This document shows, piece after piece, positions 1 to 8,995 of a stretch of 64,000 nucleotides of DNA. Source of the DNA: Vibrio nereis NBRC 15637 (GTDB taxonomy: Bacteria > Pseudomonadota > Gammaproteobacteria > Enterobacterales > Vibrionaceae); NCBI RefSeq assembly GCF_001591105.1, contig NZ_BCUD01000008.1, forward strand, positions 143,865 to 207,864, in the 5' to 3' direction. A program made the position numbers and the translations under genes. Each line of letters opens with the position of its first letter. Within the stretch, counting starts at the first letter, position 1. Under the pieces are notes generated by a model. That model was not told the origin of the DNA, did not search any database, and saw nothing but the letters and a program-made list of their open reading frames with translations.

Positions 1-326
1 GGTTGTTGTGTGATACTGCCCGTCAGCAATGCATCGACACCTAGACCAGTCCAAGAATCAAAATCGATTTCTTTATCACTGTAGGGAGTCTGTGGCATCT
101 TACTGGTTGGGACTGGGCTGAATTTGCCACTTCTTTGTAGGTCTGAGGCAATCACAGCCGACATATCATGGGGTAACTTGCTCGCACCTTCCCACTTAAA
201 TGGGACAATGGCAATTGGGCGCGCTGAGTCAATACCATCGGTAATCACCAGCTCCAATGCAGCATTCGCTACATTCGTGATACTGCTTAGCAGTACAAAC
301 ATTCCTAGTAGAAAGCGTTTAATCAC
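1..326 (-). CDS. tolB: Tol-Pal system protein TolB, N-terminal part (cut by window edge)
   Basis: TolB is the periplasmic beta-propeller protein that links the TolQRA inner-membrane motor to Pal and the outer membrane. Only about the first 108 codons are present; the gene runs off the left edge. The start is a GTG at 326-324, giving a signal peptide (VIKRFLLGMF..., cleavage probably after ANA) and then the mature start LELVITDGIDSARPIAIVPF, typical of TolB. It follows tolA by 12 bp on the same strand, so it is the distal part of the tolQRAB operon, with pal expected just outside the window. Identification rests on this N-terminal match and the gene order. Confidence 0.93.
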   Translation of the reverse strand, partial: MIKRFLLGMFVLLSSITNVANAALELVITDGIDSARPIAIVPFKWEGASKLPHDMSAVIASDLQRSGKFSPVPTSKMPQTPYSDKEIDFDSWTGLGVDALLTGSITQQ

Positions 327-338
327 GGCTTATTCCTT

Positions 339-1346
339 TTAGTCCAATGCAACAGTTAAGTTGATGTTTTTAAGTTGTTCGTTTACAGCGGATTCAGAAG
401 ATTTCGGGAAAGACCCTACCTTAGCGATTGCACTTTTGGCTGCCGCGCATACTCTTGAGTCACCACCCATAATCGTTACGCCTGAAACGAGCATATCAGA
501 CCCTGTTGGAATAAGTTTGATGTTAACCCGGCACTCCTTTCCCAACAGGTAATCATCCTTAATCAGCTTTCGCTGAATATTTTGAGTATAGATGGATGAC
601 ATACGAGCAAGCTCATCAGCGATGAATTGGTTACGCGCAGAGCTATTTTGGTTTACTTCAGTTTCTAGCCCTGAAAATATGTCATTGAGCGCATCTTCTT
701 GCTCTTGACGCTCTTGCTCTAGCCGTTGTAAACGTTCTTTCTCTTTGCGAGCTTTTTCTTTGGCTTCTCTCGCAGCTTTCTTGGCTTTCTCGGCGGCCTC
801 TCGTTCAAGTCGAGCTTTTTCCTTGGCTTCTTTTGCGGCCTTTTCACGCGCAATACGTTCTTTTTCCGCTTTTTTGATCTCTTCTTGCTTGGCTTTACGC
901 TCAGCTTCAAGTTTAGCAGCTCGCTCCTTTTCTTTACGAGCACGCTCTTCTTCCGCTTTGCGTTCTTTTTCTTTCTGAACGCGTTGCTTCTCAGCCTCAC
1001 GAGCGGCTTTCGCTTCTTTTGCTTGCTGCTCTTTCAGCTTACGAATACGTTCTTCTTCCGCTTTGCGATTTTTCTCCAACTGTTCGCTTTCACGGCGAAG
1101 CTTATCGAGCCTGTCTTGCTCTTTTTTCGCCGCTTCTTGTCGTTGGCTACGAATTTGCTGCGCTTGCTGTCGAACGACAGCGGGATCGATAACCACGGCC
1201 TGAACCATTTGACCAGAAGGCTCAGGCTTAGACATGGTAAAATCTGCCCCCCAAACCAACGCAGCCACCAGTAAAGCGTGAAGCGAAACCGATATCACTA
1301 TCGGCTTCTTGCTGTCGCTTTTTTTTCTAGGCTTACTATCTTTCAT
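339..1346 (-). CDS. tolA: Tol-Pal system protein TolA
   Basis: TolA spans the periplasm and transmits proton-motive-force-driven movement of TolQR to TolB/Pal, for outer-membrane constriction at division. The 335-residue protein has a cytoplasmic basic start, one membrane anchor at about residues 15-36, a very long Lys/Glu/Ala/Arg-rich helical domain (about 60-225, repeated KEKERKAEEE-type units) and a globular C-terminal domain (about 240-335) with two cysteines (CRVNI and RVCAAAK) that match the conserved TolA-III pair. It is shorter than E. coli TolA (421 aa) because the helical domain is shorter. It lies between tolR and tolB in an operon with gaps of 12-13 bp. Confidence 0.96.
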   Translation of the reverse strand: MKDSKPRKKSDSKKPIVISVSLHALLVAALVWGADFTMSKPEPSGQMVQAVVIDPAVVRQQAQQIRSQRQEAAKKEQDRLDKLRRESEQLEKNRKAEEERIRKLKEQQAKEAKAAREAEKQRVQKEKERKAEEERARKEKERAAKLEAERKAKQEEIKKAEKERIAREKAAKEAKEKARLEREAAEKAKKAAREAKEKARKEKERLQRLEQERQEQEDALNDIFSGLETEVNQNSSARNQFIADELARMSSIYTQNIQRKLIKDDYLLGKECRVNIKLIPTGSDMLVSGVTIMGGDSRVCAAAKSAIAKVGSFPKSSESAVNEQLKNINLTVALD

Positions 1347-1359
1347 ACACTAAGAAACG

Positions 1360-1803
1360 TTATTCCTTGATATCTGTCAGCAATCCCACTTTAGGGATCC
1401 CTGCGCGACTTAGCTCATCAAGAACCAGTACGACTTCGGCATAAGGCGTCGCTGCATCGCCACCAACAGCTACGGGAGAGTCCGGGCTAATCGAGCGCTC
1501 TGCTTTCACGCGTACAATAATGTCTTGCAGTGATAAACCTCGAGTCACTTCCTCATCATTGACGCTGAGCCCTAAGTTTCCATCGCGATCGATTTCAACA
1601 ATGATAAAGCTGGCATCGCTATCACCGGCCATTTCTGACGCAGGTTTCGCTGTAGAGGTTTTTGGTAACTCTACGTCGACACCTTGGGTGACAAAAGGTG
1701 AAGTCACCATAAAGATGATCAACAGTACCAACATCACGTCGATATACGGTACGACGTTGATCTCGGCCGTCATCTTTCTCTTTTTACGTTGATACCCCGC
1801 CAT
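1360..1803 (-). CDS. tolR: Tol-Pal system protein TolR
   Basis: TolR is the ExbD/TolR-family subunit of the proton-driven TolQR motor in the inner membrane. The 147-aa protein has a short basic N-terminus (YQRKKRKMTAEINVVPYID), one transmembrane helix at about residues 18-40 that contains the conserved aspartate (PYIDVMLVLLIIFM, D22 region) used in proton conduction, and a periplasmic domain. The start is ATG at 1803 with an AAGGAAT ribosome site. It sits 5 bp after tolQ and 13 bp before tolA. Confidence 0.96.
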   Translation of the reverse strand: MAGYQRKKRKMTAEINVVPYIDVMLVLLIIFMVTSPFVTQGVDVELPKTSTAKPASEMAGDSDASFIIVEIDRDGNLGLSVNDEEVTRGLSLQDIIVRVKAERSISPDSPVAVGGDAATPYAEVVLVLDELSRAGIPKVGLLTDIKE

Positions 1804-1808
1804 TGCGC

Positions 1809-2507
1809 TTATTCCTTATGGCCGCTTTCACGCCCAGACATGGCTTGACGGTGCAAAATACTGTGGAACTCTTCAGAGAATGTGGCGTAGTTATGTTCTA
1901 ACTTGCCCACTTTGTTGCTTAAACGGTTAAACGCCATAACGGCTGGAATTGCTGCAAATAGGCCCATTGCTGTTGCAACCAAAGCCTCAGCAATACCTGG
2001 AGCTACCATAGCAAGGGTCGCTTGTTTTACTTCACCAAGCGCGATAAATGCGTGCATGATCCCCCAAACCGTACCAAATAGGCCGATATATGGGCTGATA
2101 GAACCAACGGTAGCAAGAAATGGTAGACTGGTTTCTAACTCGTCAACTTCACGTGCAACAGCAACACGCATCGCACGCCCTGTTCCTTCCATAATAAAGT
2201 CAGGCGATTCTGAGTTAGATTTTCTTAAACGCGCAAATTCGGTAAAACCCGAGTAGAAAATTTCTTCTGTTCCACCCAATTCGTCTTTACGCTTTTTTGC
2301 GTTTTGATAAAGAATCGAAAGATCTGTCCCTGACCAAAATCTATCTTCAAATATCTCTGCTTCTTTTGCGGCACTAGACAACACTTTGCCGCGCTGGATG
2401 ATCATGGCCCAAGAAGCAATCGACATGCCTAGCAAGGTCAACATCACCATTTTTACGAGTAGACTTGCTTGTAAAAACAGGTCAAGCATTGAAATATCAG
2501 CGGTCAC
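1809..2507 (-). CDS. tolQ: Tol-Pal system protein TolQ
   Basis: TolQ is the MotA/TolQ/ExbB-family proton-channel subunit of the Tol motor. The 232-aa protein shows three membrane segments (about 18-38, 135-160, 170-195) and the family signature [20 protein letters not shown] with the conserved region [19 protein letters not shown]. The start used is a GTG at 2507, which preserves the N-terminus seen in relatives ([12 protein letters not shown]); an in-frame ATG at 2489 would drop six residues. The coding region overlaps the end of ybgC by 11 bp, so translation is probably coupled. Confidence 0.95.
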   Translation of the reverse strand: MTADISMLDLFLQASLLVKMVMLTLLGMSIASWAMIIQRGKVLSSAAKEAEIFEDRFWSGTDLSILYQNAKKRKDELGGTEEIFYSGFTEFARLRKSNSESPDFIMEGTGRAMRVAVAREVDELETSLPFLATVGSISPYIGLFGTVWGIMHAFIALGEVKQATLAMVAPGIAEALVATAMGLFAAIPAVMAFNRLSNKVGKLEHNYATFSEEFHSILHRQAMSGRESGHKE

Positions 2508-2916
2508 TGTGGGTTAACTCCATAACTATTGATTGAGGGATCGCGATCGGCCTCATTTTCTCATTGTCGATACATGCTACCTTAACCATTGCCTTACACA
2601 ATGTTTTACCCCCAGGATTTACGATCTCCTGACAGAAGGTTAACGAGGCCTTTTTCGTTTCTGCAATTTCCGTTTTGACCGTCAGGTGGTCATCTAAGCG
2701 GGCACCTTGCAGAAAATCGATGTCCATGTGTCGGACTACAAAACCGATGTTTTGTTCCAACAGAGTATGTTGAGAAACGCCAACACTGCGAAGAAGCTCT
2801 GTTCTGGCTCGTTCGAAGTACTTCAGGTAATTCGAATGGTAAACCACCCCACCAGCATCAGTATCTTCATAATACACAGTTACTGGCCACTCGAAATGTA
2901 TTTGGCTGTCTTGCAC
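2497..2916 (-). CDS. ybgC: Acyl-CoA thioesterase YbgC, tol-pal associated
   Basis: This is a 139-aa hotdog-fold thioesterase of the 4-hydroxybenzoyl-CoA thioesterase family; E. coli YbgC hydrolyses short and long acyl-CoA thioesters and interacts with acyl carrier protein. The active-site motif is [20 protein letters not shown] at about residues 15-34, with the catalytic Asp in the EDTDAGG part. The start is GTG at 2916 with a strong AGGGGGA ribosome site about 7 bp upstream. It is the first gene of the ybgC-tolQRAB unit, as in E. coli. Confidence 0.94.
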   Translation of the reverse strand: MQDSQIHFEWPVTVYYEDTDAGGVVYHSNYLKYFERARTELLRSVGVSQHTLLEQNIGFVVRHMDIDFLQGARLDDHLTVKTEIAETKKASLTFCQEIVNPGGKTLCKAMVKVACIDNEKMRPIAIPQSIVMELTHSDR

Positions 2917-3011
2917 GGCGTCCCCCTTTTAACTCGTTGAAGGGCTTTACTATAACTCAACTCGTTGCGGTTTAGGCAAAAGTTAATGAAGTGACATGAG
3001 TAATTGGATAA

Positions 3012-3048
3012 AAAAATAGCGCCAACTAAGTGAGTTGGCGCTATTTTT
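3012..3048. terminator. Strong bidirectional terminator hairpin
   Basis: A perfect 16-bp stem (3012-3027 with 3033-3048) closes a 5-base loop and is flanked by A and T runs on both sides. It ends the cyd operon on the minus strand just after ybgE and separates it from ybgC-tol. Confidence 0.9.
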
Positions 3049-3070
3049 ACTCATTTGGAGGTACTAAGAG

Positions 3071-3373
3071 TTAAAGCCATCTTAATAACGTTAAGTAACT
3101 CAGAATCGCTAATGAAAAGTATGGGCTGAATAGAACCTGCCAATACCAGTTACGTGGTTTAAAGCTAAGCCCAAATACCATACTTGAGCATATCGCCCAG
3201 ATCATTAATGGTGAGATGATCGCGTTAAAACCGCCGATAGATTCGGAGTACACTTCTGGATCCCACATGACCAAAGCCACATGATAAAAACCCAAAATGA
3301 GAGACAAGACCCTAAACAGGGCCTTATCTAGTGGTGCATGTAGCTTGGCTACCTGCGCAGCGAGATTACTCAC
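3071..3373 (-). CDS. ybgE: Cyd operon protein YbgE
   Basis: YbgE is a small inner-membrane protein of the cytochrome bd operon, of unclear role. The 100-aa product has about three hydrophobic segments (21-40, 52-68, 78-96) and conserved features such as GFYHVALVMWDP. The start is a GTG at 3373 that lies inside the last codons of cydX (8-bp overlap), pointing to translational coupling. It is the last gene of cydABX-ybgE and is followed by a strong terminator. Confidence 0.9.
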   Translation of the reverse strand: MSNLAAQVAKLHAPLDKALFRVLSLILGFYHVALVMWDPEVYSESIGGFNAIISPLMIWAICSSMVFGLSFKPRNWYWQVLFSPYFSLAILSYLTLLRWL

Positions 3374-3473
3374 TGTCTTGGTCCATCATTTCTGAGTGCT
3401 CTAACCAAAGAGCGTTGATGATACCGAATGCACAAGCAAGTAGTACACCTAGAATCCATGCGAAATACCACAT
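3366..3473 (-). CDS. cydX: Cytochrome bd-I small subunit CydX
   Basis: CydX is the small single-helix subunit that stabilises the haems of cytochrome bd oxidase. The 35-codon frame reads MWYFAWILGVLLACAFGIIN then ALWLEHSEMMDQDSE, with one transmembrane helix and the MWYFAWILG start typical of the family. It begins 12 bp after cydB with an AGGAGC ribosome site and its end overlaps the ybgE start. Position in the operon and sequence make this secure despite its size. Confidence 0.95.
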   Translation of the reverse strand: MWYFAWILGVLLACAFGIINALWLEHSEMMDQDSE

Positions 3474-3485
3474 AGTAATTGCTCC

Positions 3486-4622
3486 TTAGTAAAGTGAGTT
3501 TTTGTTGTCTTCGATGTATTTGTTATCCAAGCGGCCGAACATCTTGTAGTAAGTCCAAGACGTGTAACCTAGGATAACAGGAACCATGACTGCCGCTACG
3601 GCTGTCATTAGATTCAATGTTAGCTCTGAAGACGTTGCATCCCACATCGTTAGACTGTGGTTTGGCATTAGATCTGAAGGCATGATGAATGGGAACATCG
3701 CAAAGCCCGCAGTTAGGATAACACCCGCATTACCTAAGCTCGACGCTAGGAATGCAATGCCACCTTTTTCAAGGCGAGACGCCAACACAGCAAGCAGTGG
3801 CATTACCACACCCAGTACTGGTGCAGCCCACATCATCGGATAAGTCTCGAAGTTGTTCATCCAAGCACCTGCTTCACGAATTACTTCTTTGTTCAGCGGG
3901 TTAGACGCAGCGTTAGCATCGATTACGCTAGTCACAACATAACCTTCGATACTTTGAATCCAAAAGCCAGCGGCAACAAACGCAGCCACAGTCAGCAGAC
4001 CCATTAGCTGAGCAACGTTACGTGCTCGTGTGTGAACTTCGTCTGTCGTCTTCATTTGTAGCCATGTTGAACCTTGCATCAGGATCATGAACAAGCTAAC
4101 CAAACCACACAGTAGAGCAAATGGGTTCAGCAAACCGAAGAATGAACCGTGATACGTTGGCATCAGGAAGTCACTCAGTTGGAACGGAACACCTTGCAGC
4201 AAGTTACCAAACGCAACACCAAAGATGATTGGTGGAACAAAGCCACTGATTGAGATACAGATATCCCAAGAATTACGCCATTTTTTATCTTCAATCTTAG
4301 AACGATAATCTAGACCAAGCGGACGTAACCACAATGCAGCAAGCGTCACGATCATCGCTAGGTAGAAGCCTGAGAATGACGTTGCATAAACCAAAGGCCA
4401 AGCAGCAAACAGAGCACCACCAGCCGTGATAAGCCAAACTTGGTTACCATCCCAGTGCGGTGCGATCGTGTTGATCATCACTCGACGCTCGTTGTCATTC
4501 TTACCGATAACAGGTACAAGCGCGCCCACACCCATATCGAAACCATCAGTAATTGCGAAGCCTATTAGCAGAACACCAATCAGTACCCACCAGATAAGTC
4601 GCAAGATTTCGTAATCAAACAT
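3486..4622 (-). CDS. cydB: Cytochrome bd ubiquinol oxidase subunit II
   Basis: CydB is the second large subunit of the quinol:O2 oxidoreductase cytochrome bd, an integral inner-membrane protein. The 378-aa product has the usual eight or nine hydrophobic helices and the family motifs FDYEILRLIWW at the start, TDGFDMGVGAL at about 26-36, and NTIAPHWDGNQVWLI at about 51-65. Its length matches the E. coli protein (379). It lies 16 bp after cydA in one transcription unit. Confidence 0.97.
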   Translation of the reverse strand: MFDYEILRLIWWVLIGVLLIGFAITDGFDMGVGALVPVIGKNDNERRVMINTIAPHWDGNQVWLITAGGALFAAWPLVYATSFSGFYLAMIVTLAALWLRPLGLDYRSKIEDKKWRNSWDICISISGFVPPIIFGVAFGNLLQGVPFQLSDFLMPTYHGSFFGLLNPFALLCGLVSLFMILMQGSTWLQMKTTDEVHTRARNVAQLMGLLTVAAFVAAGFWIQSIEGYVVTSVIDANAASNPLNKEVIREAGAWMNNFETYPMMWAAPVLGVVMPLLAVLASRLEKGGIAFLASSLGNAGVILTAGFAMFPFIMPSDLMPNHSLTMWDATSSELTLNLMTAVAAVMVPVILGYTSWTYYKMFGRLDNKYIEDNKNSLY

Positions 4623-4638
4623 ATTCTGTCTCCTTGCC

Positions 4639-6225
4639 TTACGCTTCTACTTGGCGGCTAACTTTATCTTCTACAGAGTTAGCATTTTGCTCAAAGTGGT
4701 AACGACCAGTCTTCAGACTGCTAGGACCCTTACGAGCAAATTTCACCATTAGGTAAACTTCTGCAATCAAGAACGCTGTATATAACGCGATGATCGCGAA
4801 TAGCGATGTCCAGATCTCACCAGCTGTTAATGCTGACGCCGCAACGTGAACTGGCAGGATTTCACCAACTGCCCATGGCTGACGACCAAACTCAGCAACA
4901 AACCAGCCAGCTTCAATCGCAATCCAAGGTAGTGGAATGCTCAATAGCGCTGCTTTCAGGATCCATTGTTTTTGTTCAATCTTCTGACGACACGTTTGAA
5001 CAAACGCTGCACCGAATACGAATAGCATGATAAAGCCACATGCAACCATCAGGCGGAACGACCAGAATAGAGGCCATACTGTTGGGATAGAGTCATCCGC
5101 TGCAGCTTGGATTTGATCTTCTGTCGCATCTACTACGTTGTCTGTGTAGCGCTTAAGTAGAAGGCCGTAACCTAGGTCACCTTTCACTTCATCAAATGCA
5201 GCCATGTTTGCTTCTGACTTGTCACCTGCGCGAAGTTTTTCTAGCAGTTCGTATGCGTACATACCAGTGCGGATACGTTCAACGTGCTCATCACGAAGGT
5301 CTCGTAGGCCCGTTACTTGCTCGTCAAATGAACGCGTCGCGATGATGCCCATTACATAAGGGATTTTAACTGCGTAATCAGTGTGCATGTCATCTTGGTT
5401 CGGCAAACCAAACACAGTAAATGCCGCTGGTGCTGGCTCTGTGTGCCACTCAGCTTCGATTGCCGCCAGTTTCACTTTTTGAACTTCACCTAGCTCGTAA
5501 CCAGACTCATCACCTAGGACGATAACAGAAAGGATTGCTGCCATACCGAAAGACGCTGCAATAGCGAAAGAACGGCGCGCAAATGCAACGTCACGACCTT
5601 TCAGTAGGTAGTATGAGCTGATGCCTAGAATAAACATTGCACCCGTTGTATAACCCGATGCTACCGTGTGTACGAATTTAACCTGAGCAACTGGGTTTAG
5701 AACGACCTCAGCAAAGCTCACCATTTCCATACGCATGGTTTCGAAGTTGAACTCAGCACCCACAGGGTTTTGCATCCAACCGTTGGCGATTAGGATCCAA
5801 AGTGCAGAGAAGTTAGAGCCAAGCGCTACAAGCCAAGTTACTACAAGGTGTTGACGCTTAGTCAGACGATCCCAACCAAAAAAGAATAGACCAACAAAAG
5901 TTGATTCTAAGAAAAAGGCAACTAGGGCTTCGATCGCGAGAGGTGCACCGAAAATATCACCTACGTAATGCGAATAGTACGACCAGTTTGTACCAAACTG
6001 GAACTCCATGGTAAGGCCTGTAGCCACACCAAGCGCAAAGTTAATACCAAAAAGCTTACCCCAGAACTTTGTCATGTCCTTGTAGATTTGCTTATCCGTC
6101 ATTACGTACAGAGATTCCATGATGGCTAGTAAGAAAGCCATACCTAGAGTCAATGGTACGAAGAGGAAGTGATACATCGCTGTCAGTGCGAACTGAAACC
6201 GCGATAGATCAACTACGTCAATCAT
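4639..6225 (-). CDS. cydA: Cytochrome bd ubiquinol oxidase subunit I
   Basis: CydA carries haems b558, b595 and d and oxidises quinol while reducing O2 at low oxygen. The 528-aa protein starts [20 protein letters not shown], placing the conserved haem ligand at H19; further signatures are [13 protein letters not shown] and the Q-loop region around 250-350. A longer frame opens at 6291, but the ATG at 6225 has an AGGAGT ribosome site 5 bp upstream and matches the family N-terminus, so I use it. Two perfect FNR boxes lie 214-277 bp upstream. It is first in cydABX-ybgE. Confidence 0.97.
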   Translation of the reverse strand: MIDVVDLSRFQFALTAMYHFLFVPLTLGMAFLLAIMESLYVMTDKQIYKDMTKFWGKLFGINFALGVATGLTMEFQFGTNWSYYSHYVGDIFGAPLAIEALVAFFLESTFVGLFFFGWDRLTKRQHLVVTWLVALGSNFSALWILIANGWMQNPVGAEFNFETMRMEMVSFAEVVLNPVAQVKFVHTVASGYTTGAMFILGISSYYLLKGRDVAFARRSFAIAASFGMAAILSVIVLGDESGYELGEVQKVKLAAIEAEWHTEPAPAAFTVFGLPNQDDMHTDYAVKIPYVMGIIATRSFDEQVTGLRDLRDEHVERIRTGMYAYELLEKLRAGDKSEANMAAFDEVKGDLGYGLLLKRYTDNVVDATEDQIQAAADDSIPTVWPLFWSFRLMVACGFIMLFVFGAAFVQTCRQKIEQKQWILKAALLSIPLPWIAIEAGWFVAEFGRQPWAVGEILPVHVAASALTAGEIWTSLFAIIALYTAFLIAEVYLMVKFARKGPSSLKTGRYHFEQNANSVEDKVSRQVEA

Positions 6226-6438
6226 GTTTACTCCTATGTGTCGGCTGAAGACACTCTCTACATTTCCACTGCATAAGTAAGCGTTATTCAAACTTAAATA
6301 TTGTTGCCAAATGACGACATATTGTTGCGAAAATGTACCGTAACGGTTAGTTAATTGTTAAGCATCAGCTAATATAGCTGGCGCTAATATTACTGCTAAA
6401 AACAGATTGTTTCAAAAGGTTTATGGGAGAGGTCTGTG

Positions 6439-6452
6439 TTGATTTACATCAA
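6439..6452. promoter_or_regulatory. FNR box 1 upstream of cydA
   Basis: TTGATTTACATCAA matches the FNR consensus TTGAT-N4-ATCAA at all ten defined positions. It lies 214 bp upstream of the cydA start codon. Confidence 0.8.
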
Positions 6453-6488
6453 ATTACACGCGTCAATTTTGCTTAAAAAAGCAACATT

Positions 6489-6502
6489 TTGATCTACATC
6501 AA
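6489..6502. promoter_or_regulatory. FNR box 2 upstream of cydA
   Basis: TTGATCTACATCAA is a second perfect match to the FNR consensus, centred 50 bp from box 1. Paired FNR sites upstream of cydA fit the known oxygen control of cytochrome bd genes. Confidence 0.8.
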
Positions 6503-6636
6503 CATAAATAAAGAGGAGTTGTTAAGGCCACGTAGAGATTAGAGTTATTTAACTATTTATGCAGCGCAATTACGCAACATATACTACAAATTGGTTACTT
6601 AATGAATTGTCAGAATTGTGATTTTGATCAGTCAGG

Positions 6637-6668
6637 AAAAAATAAGGCCAGCTTGATAAGCTGGCCTT
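6637..6668 (-). terminator. ruvB terminator
   Basis: An 11-bp stem, AAGGCCAGCTT with AAGCTGGCCTT (6644-6668), lies just past the ruvB stop and is followed on the minus strand by a T-rich run (6637-6643). Confidence 0.85.
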
Positions 6669-6674
6669 GAAATC

Positions 6675-7679
6675 TTATTTTTCAATTCCGAAATGAAGAT
6701 AAGCTCTATCGGTCGCAATTCGACCTCTTGGTGTCCTTTGTAAATAACCTTGCTGAATTAGGTAAGGCTCAAGGACATCTTCAATGGTATCCTTCTCTTC
6801 ACCAATGGCCGCTGCCATATTATCTAAACCAACAGGTCCCCCACCAAACTTCTCCATAATTGCGAGCAATAGCTTTCTATCCATATAGTCGAAGCCTAGG
6901 GCGTCCACATCAAGCATATTAAGTGCTTTATCTGCTGTCTCTGAACAAATATGACCGTTGCCTTTCACTTCGGCGTAATCTCGCACGCGTCGCAGTAATC
7001 GGTTTGCTATACGTGGTGTTCCGCGAGCCCGTCGTGCTACTTCCAGTGCACCTTCGCTGTCCATAGACAAACCCAGGCAGTCAGCACTGCGCTGCACAAT
7101 GTTTTGCAGATCGGGGATCTTGTAGTATTCCAGTCTTTGCGTAATACCAAATCGGTCACGAAGTGGTGACGTTAATGAACCCGCACGGGTCGTCGCACCG
7201 ATCAAAGTAAAAGGTGGAAGATCGATCTTAATCGAACGCGCAGCTGGCCCCTCACCAATCATGATGTCCAGTTGGTAGTCTTCCATCGCTGGGTAGAGAA
7301 CCTCTTCAACCACAGGGCTAAGGCGATGAATTTCATCAATGAAAAGAACATCATTCTCTTCAAGGTTGGTTAATAACGCCGCCAAGTCACCTGCTTTTTC
7401 TAGTACTGGGCCTGACGTGGTGCGGATATTGACGTCCATTTCATTGGCCACAATGTTCGCCAAGGTGGTTTTACCTAAGCCAGGAGGACCAAAGATAAGT
7501 AAGTGATCCAACGCCTCTTCACGAAGCTGCGCAGCTTTGATGAAAATTTCCATCTGATCACGAACGTGGTCTTGGCCTTTGTAATCTTCAAGCTTTTTCG
7601 GTCGGATAGCGCGATCGATAACATCTTCGTCACGGTAAACTGGATTTTCTGGCGCAATCAAGCGATCCGCTTCAATCAT
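6675..7679 (-). CDS. ruvB: Holliday junction branch-migration ATPase RuvB
   Basis: RuvB is the hexameric AAA+ motor that, with RuvA, drives branch migration of Holliday junctions. The 334-aa protein has the Walker A motif GPPGLGKTT at residues 64-72, Walker [10 protein letters not shown], the sensor region [18 protein letters not shown] and a C-terminal winged-helix domain. Its length equals typical RuvB. It lies 17 bp after ruvA and is followed by a terminator. An SOS box ahead of ruvA probably controls both genes. Confidence 0.98.
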   Translation of the reverse strand: MIEADRLIAPENPVYRDEDVIDRAIRPKKLEDYKGQDHVRDQMEIFIKAAQLREEALDHLLIFGPPGLGKTTLANIVANEMDVNIRTTSGPVLEKAGDLAALLTNLEENDVLFIDEIHRLSPVVEEVLYPAMEDYQLDIMIGEGPAARSIKIDLPPFTLIGATTRAGSLTSPLRDRFGITQRLEYYKIPDLQNIVQRSADCLGLSMDSEGALEVARRARGTPRIANRLLRRVRDYAEVKGNGHICSETADKALNMLDVDALGFDYMDRKLLLAIMEKFGGGPVGLDNMAAAIGEEKDTIEDVLEPYLIQQGYLQRTPRGRIATDRAYLHFGIEK

Positions 7680-7696
7680 TGCTTATAACCCTTTAA

Positions 7697-8314
7697 TTAA
7701 ACCATTGATTTCAGTGCTTCGCGGATCAGCTCTTCACTACTCATGTCTGATGTCATGACTTGCGAGACCACTTTAGAAGCTTGAGTTGGTTTGTAGCCCA
7801 ATGCTAATAGTGCACTAATGGCTTCTTCTTCCGCATTGTTCTGCTCAGCTTGCGGGGCACTATCGGCTGGCGCGGCATCGGTAAATGGAGTAAACAGATC
7901 GCCTGCTCCCCACCCTTTTAGACGATCTTTCATTTCAACGACTAAGCGCTCTGCGGTTTTCTTACCAACACCCGGTAATTTTACCAAGGTTGATACATCT
8001 TCACGTTCCACGCACGCCACAAACTGAGTGGCTGTCATACCAGAGAGAATGCCTAGACCCAATTTAGGCCCAACACCATTCGCTTTTATCACTTCACGGA
8101 AAAGCGCACGTTCTTTTACTGTGTTGAAACCGTACAACAGCTGTGCATCTTCTCGAACAACAAAGTGGGTGTAAACAATGGCTTCTTCACCCACATTAGG
8201 CAATTCGTAGAAACAGCTCATTGGCATTTGTACTTCGTAGCCAATGCCGTTGACTTCAATGAGCAATTCAGGGGGTTGTTTTTCAATAAGAGTGCCGCGC
8301 AAACGTCCAATCAC
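7697..8314 (-). CDS. ruvA: Holliday junction DNA-binding protein RuvA
   Basis: RuvA binds four-way junctions as a tetramer and loads RuvB. The frame is open further upstream, but the family N-terminus [20 protein letters not shown] places the start at a GTG at 8314, with an AAAGAGAA ribosome site, giving 205 aa (usual 203-205). Two helix-hairpin-helix segments are visible ([16 protein letters not shown] and [19 protein letters not shown]), followed by a flexible linker and the C-terminal RuvB-binding domain ending [10 protein letters not shown] LexA-type palindrome sits 46-61 bp upstream. Confidence 0.96.
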   Translation of the reverse strand: MIGRLRGTLIEKQPPELLIEVNGIGYEVQMPMSCFYELPNVGEEAIVYTHFVVREDAQLLYGFNTVKERALFREVIKANGVGPKLGLGILSGMTATQFVACVEREDVSTLVKLPGVGKKTAERLVVEMKDRLKGWGAGDLFTPFTDAAPADSAPQAEQNNAEEEAISALLALGYKPTQASKVVSQVMTSDMSSEELIREALKSMV

Positions 8315-8350
8315 AGTAAATTCTCTTTGGAAATAGGTTTGCGACAGAAT

Positions 8351-8385
8351 AATAAAGAACTGGATAGACATCCAGTTCTTTATTA
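8351..8385. promoter_or_regulatory. Extended palindrome carrying a LexA (SOS) box for ruvAB
   Basis: The core at 8360-8375, read on the minus strand, is CTGGATGTCTATCCAG, a CTG-N10-CAG site that differs from the E. coli ruvAB SOS box (CTGGATATCTATCCAG) at one base. It is embedded in a longer perfect dyad (8351-8365 with 8371-8385 around a 5-base centre) that could also fold as a hairpin with a T-rich tail after ruvC, acting as its terminator. It lies 46 bp upstream of the ruvA start. Confidence 0.8.
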
Positions 8386-8419
8386 TTGATAGCAGTATTT
8401 TTGACAGATATGGGCAGGC

Positions 8420-8941
8420 TTAACGATAACGACCGCGACGGGCGCTGGTTGCTTTACCTGCCATAGCCGCCAAGGTTTTATTGGTGTTGGCATGACAAAT
8501 AGCCACACCAAGCGCATCCGCTGCATCGGCTTGAGGTTTGGCAGGCAGTTTCAGCATGTGCTGAACCATATGCTGCACCTGAGATTTGTCCGCTGCACCT
8601 GTTCCAACGACGGCTTGCTTGATCAATCGAGCGGCATATTCATAAACTGGCAAGTCTGCGTTCACTGCGGCAACAATCGCACTTCCCCTCGCTTGACCCA
8701 ACTTAAGTGCGGAGTCTGCGTTTCTGGCCATAAACACTTGTTCAATAGCGAAAACGTCTGGTTGAAACTGGGTGATGATTTCTGAAACGCCGGCATAGAT
8801 CTGTTTCAATCGACCGGGGAGTTCTTTTTCTGAAGTTCGGATACAGCCACTGCCTAAATATTGTAGATGGCGGCCTGTTTGACGTATGACTCCGTATCCC
8901 GTAATTCGAGAGCCGGGGTCGATACCGAGTATTACTGACAT
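8420..8941 (-). CDS. ruvC: Crossover junction endodeoxyribonuclease RuvC
   Basis: RuvC is the dimeric nuclease that resolves Holliday junctions. The frame opens at 8968, but the ATG at 8941 gives [19 protein letters not shown] and exactly 173 aa, the E. coli length. Catalytic acidic residues are seen in ILGIDPGS (D8), FAIEQVFM and the C-terminal [15 protein letters not shown]. It is followed by the LexA-box palindrome and ruvA. Upstream on the same strand is an alpha-galactosidase gene ending 54 bp away, with no terminator seen between them. Confidence 0.97.
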   Translation of the reverse strand: MSVILGIDPGSRITGYGVIRQTGRHLQYLGSGCIRTSEKELPGRLKQIYAGVSEIITQFQPDVFAIEQVFMARNADSALKLGQARGSAIVAAVNADLPVYEYAARLIKQAVVGTGAADKSQVQHMVQHMLKLPAKPQADAADALGVAICHANTNKTLAAMAGKATSARRGRYR

Positions 8942-8995
8942 TGAAACCTGATCGTCATATGTATTCACTCAGAGTATGGTAAATCAGACGAGCCA

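Larger units (their letters stand above)
6226..6636 (-). promoter_or_regulatory. cydA upstream regulatory region
   Basis: This gene-free stretch between ruvB and cydA is AT-rich and contains two perfect FNR-type sites (given separately). The region closest to cydA contains ATATTGTTGCC-like and GTTAATTGTTAAGC segments resembling degenerate ArcA sites, but no single ArcA site can be called. No further coding frame is evident. Confidence 0.6.

Noticed and set aside
719..1274. Long frames on both strands across tolA
   Set aside because: They arise from the repetitive Lys/Glu/Ala codons of the TolA helical domain and give low-complexity Phe/Leu or Arg/Lys strings.
6226..6291. Longer cydA with 22 extra N-terminal residues
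   Set aside because: The ATG at 6225 has a good ribosome site and matches the family start with haem ligand H19.
6623..6636. Third FNR-like site near the ruvB end (TTGATCAGTCAGG)
   Set aside because: The second half does not match ATCAA.
8315..8371. Longer ruvA with 19 extra residues
   Set aside because: The extra part would be encoded across the LexA-box palindrome; the GTG at 8314 fits the RuvA N-terminus.
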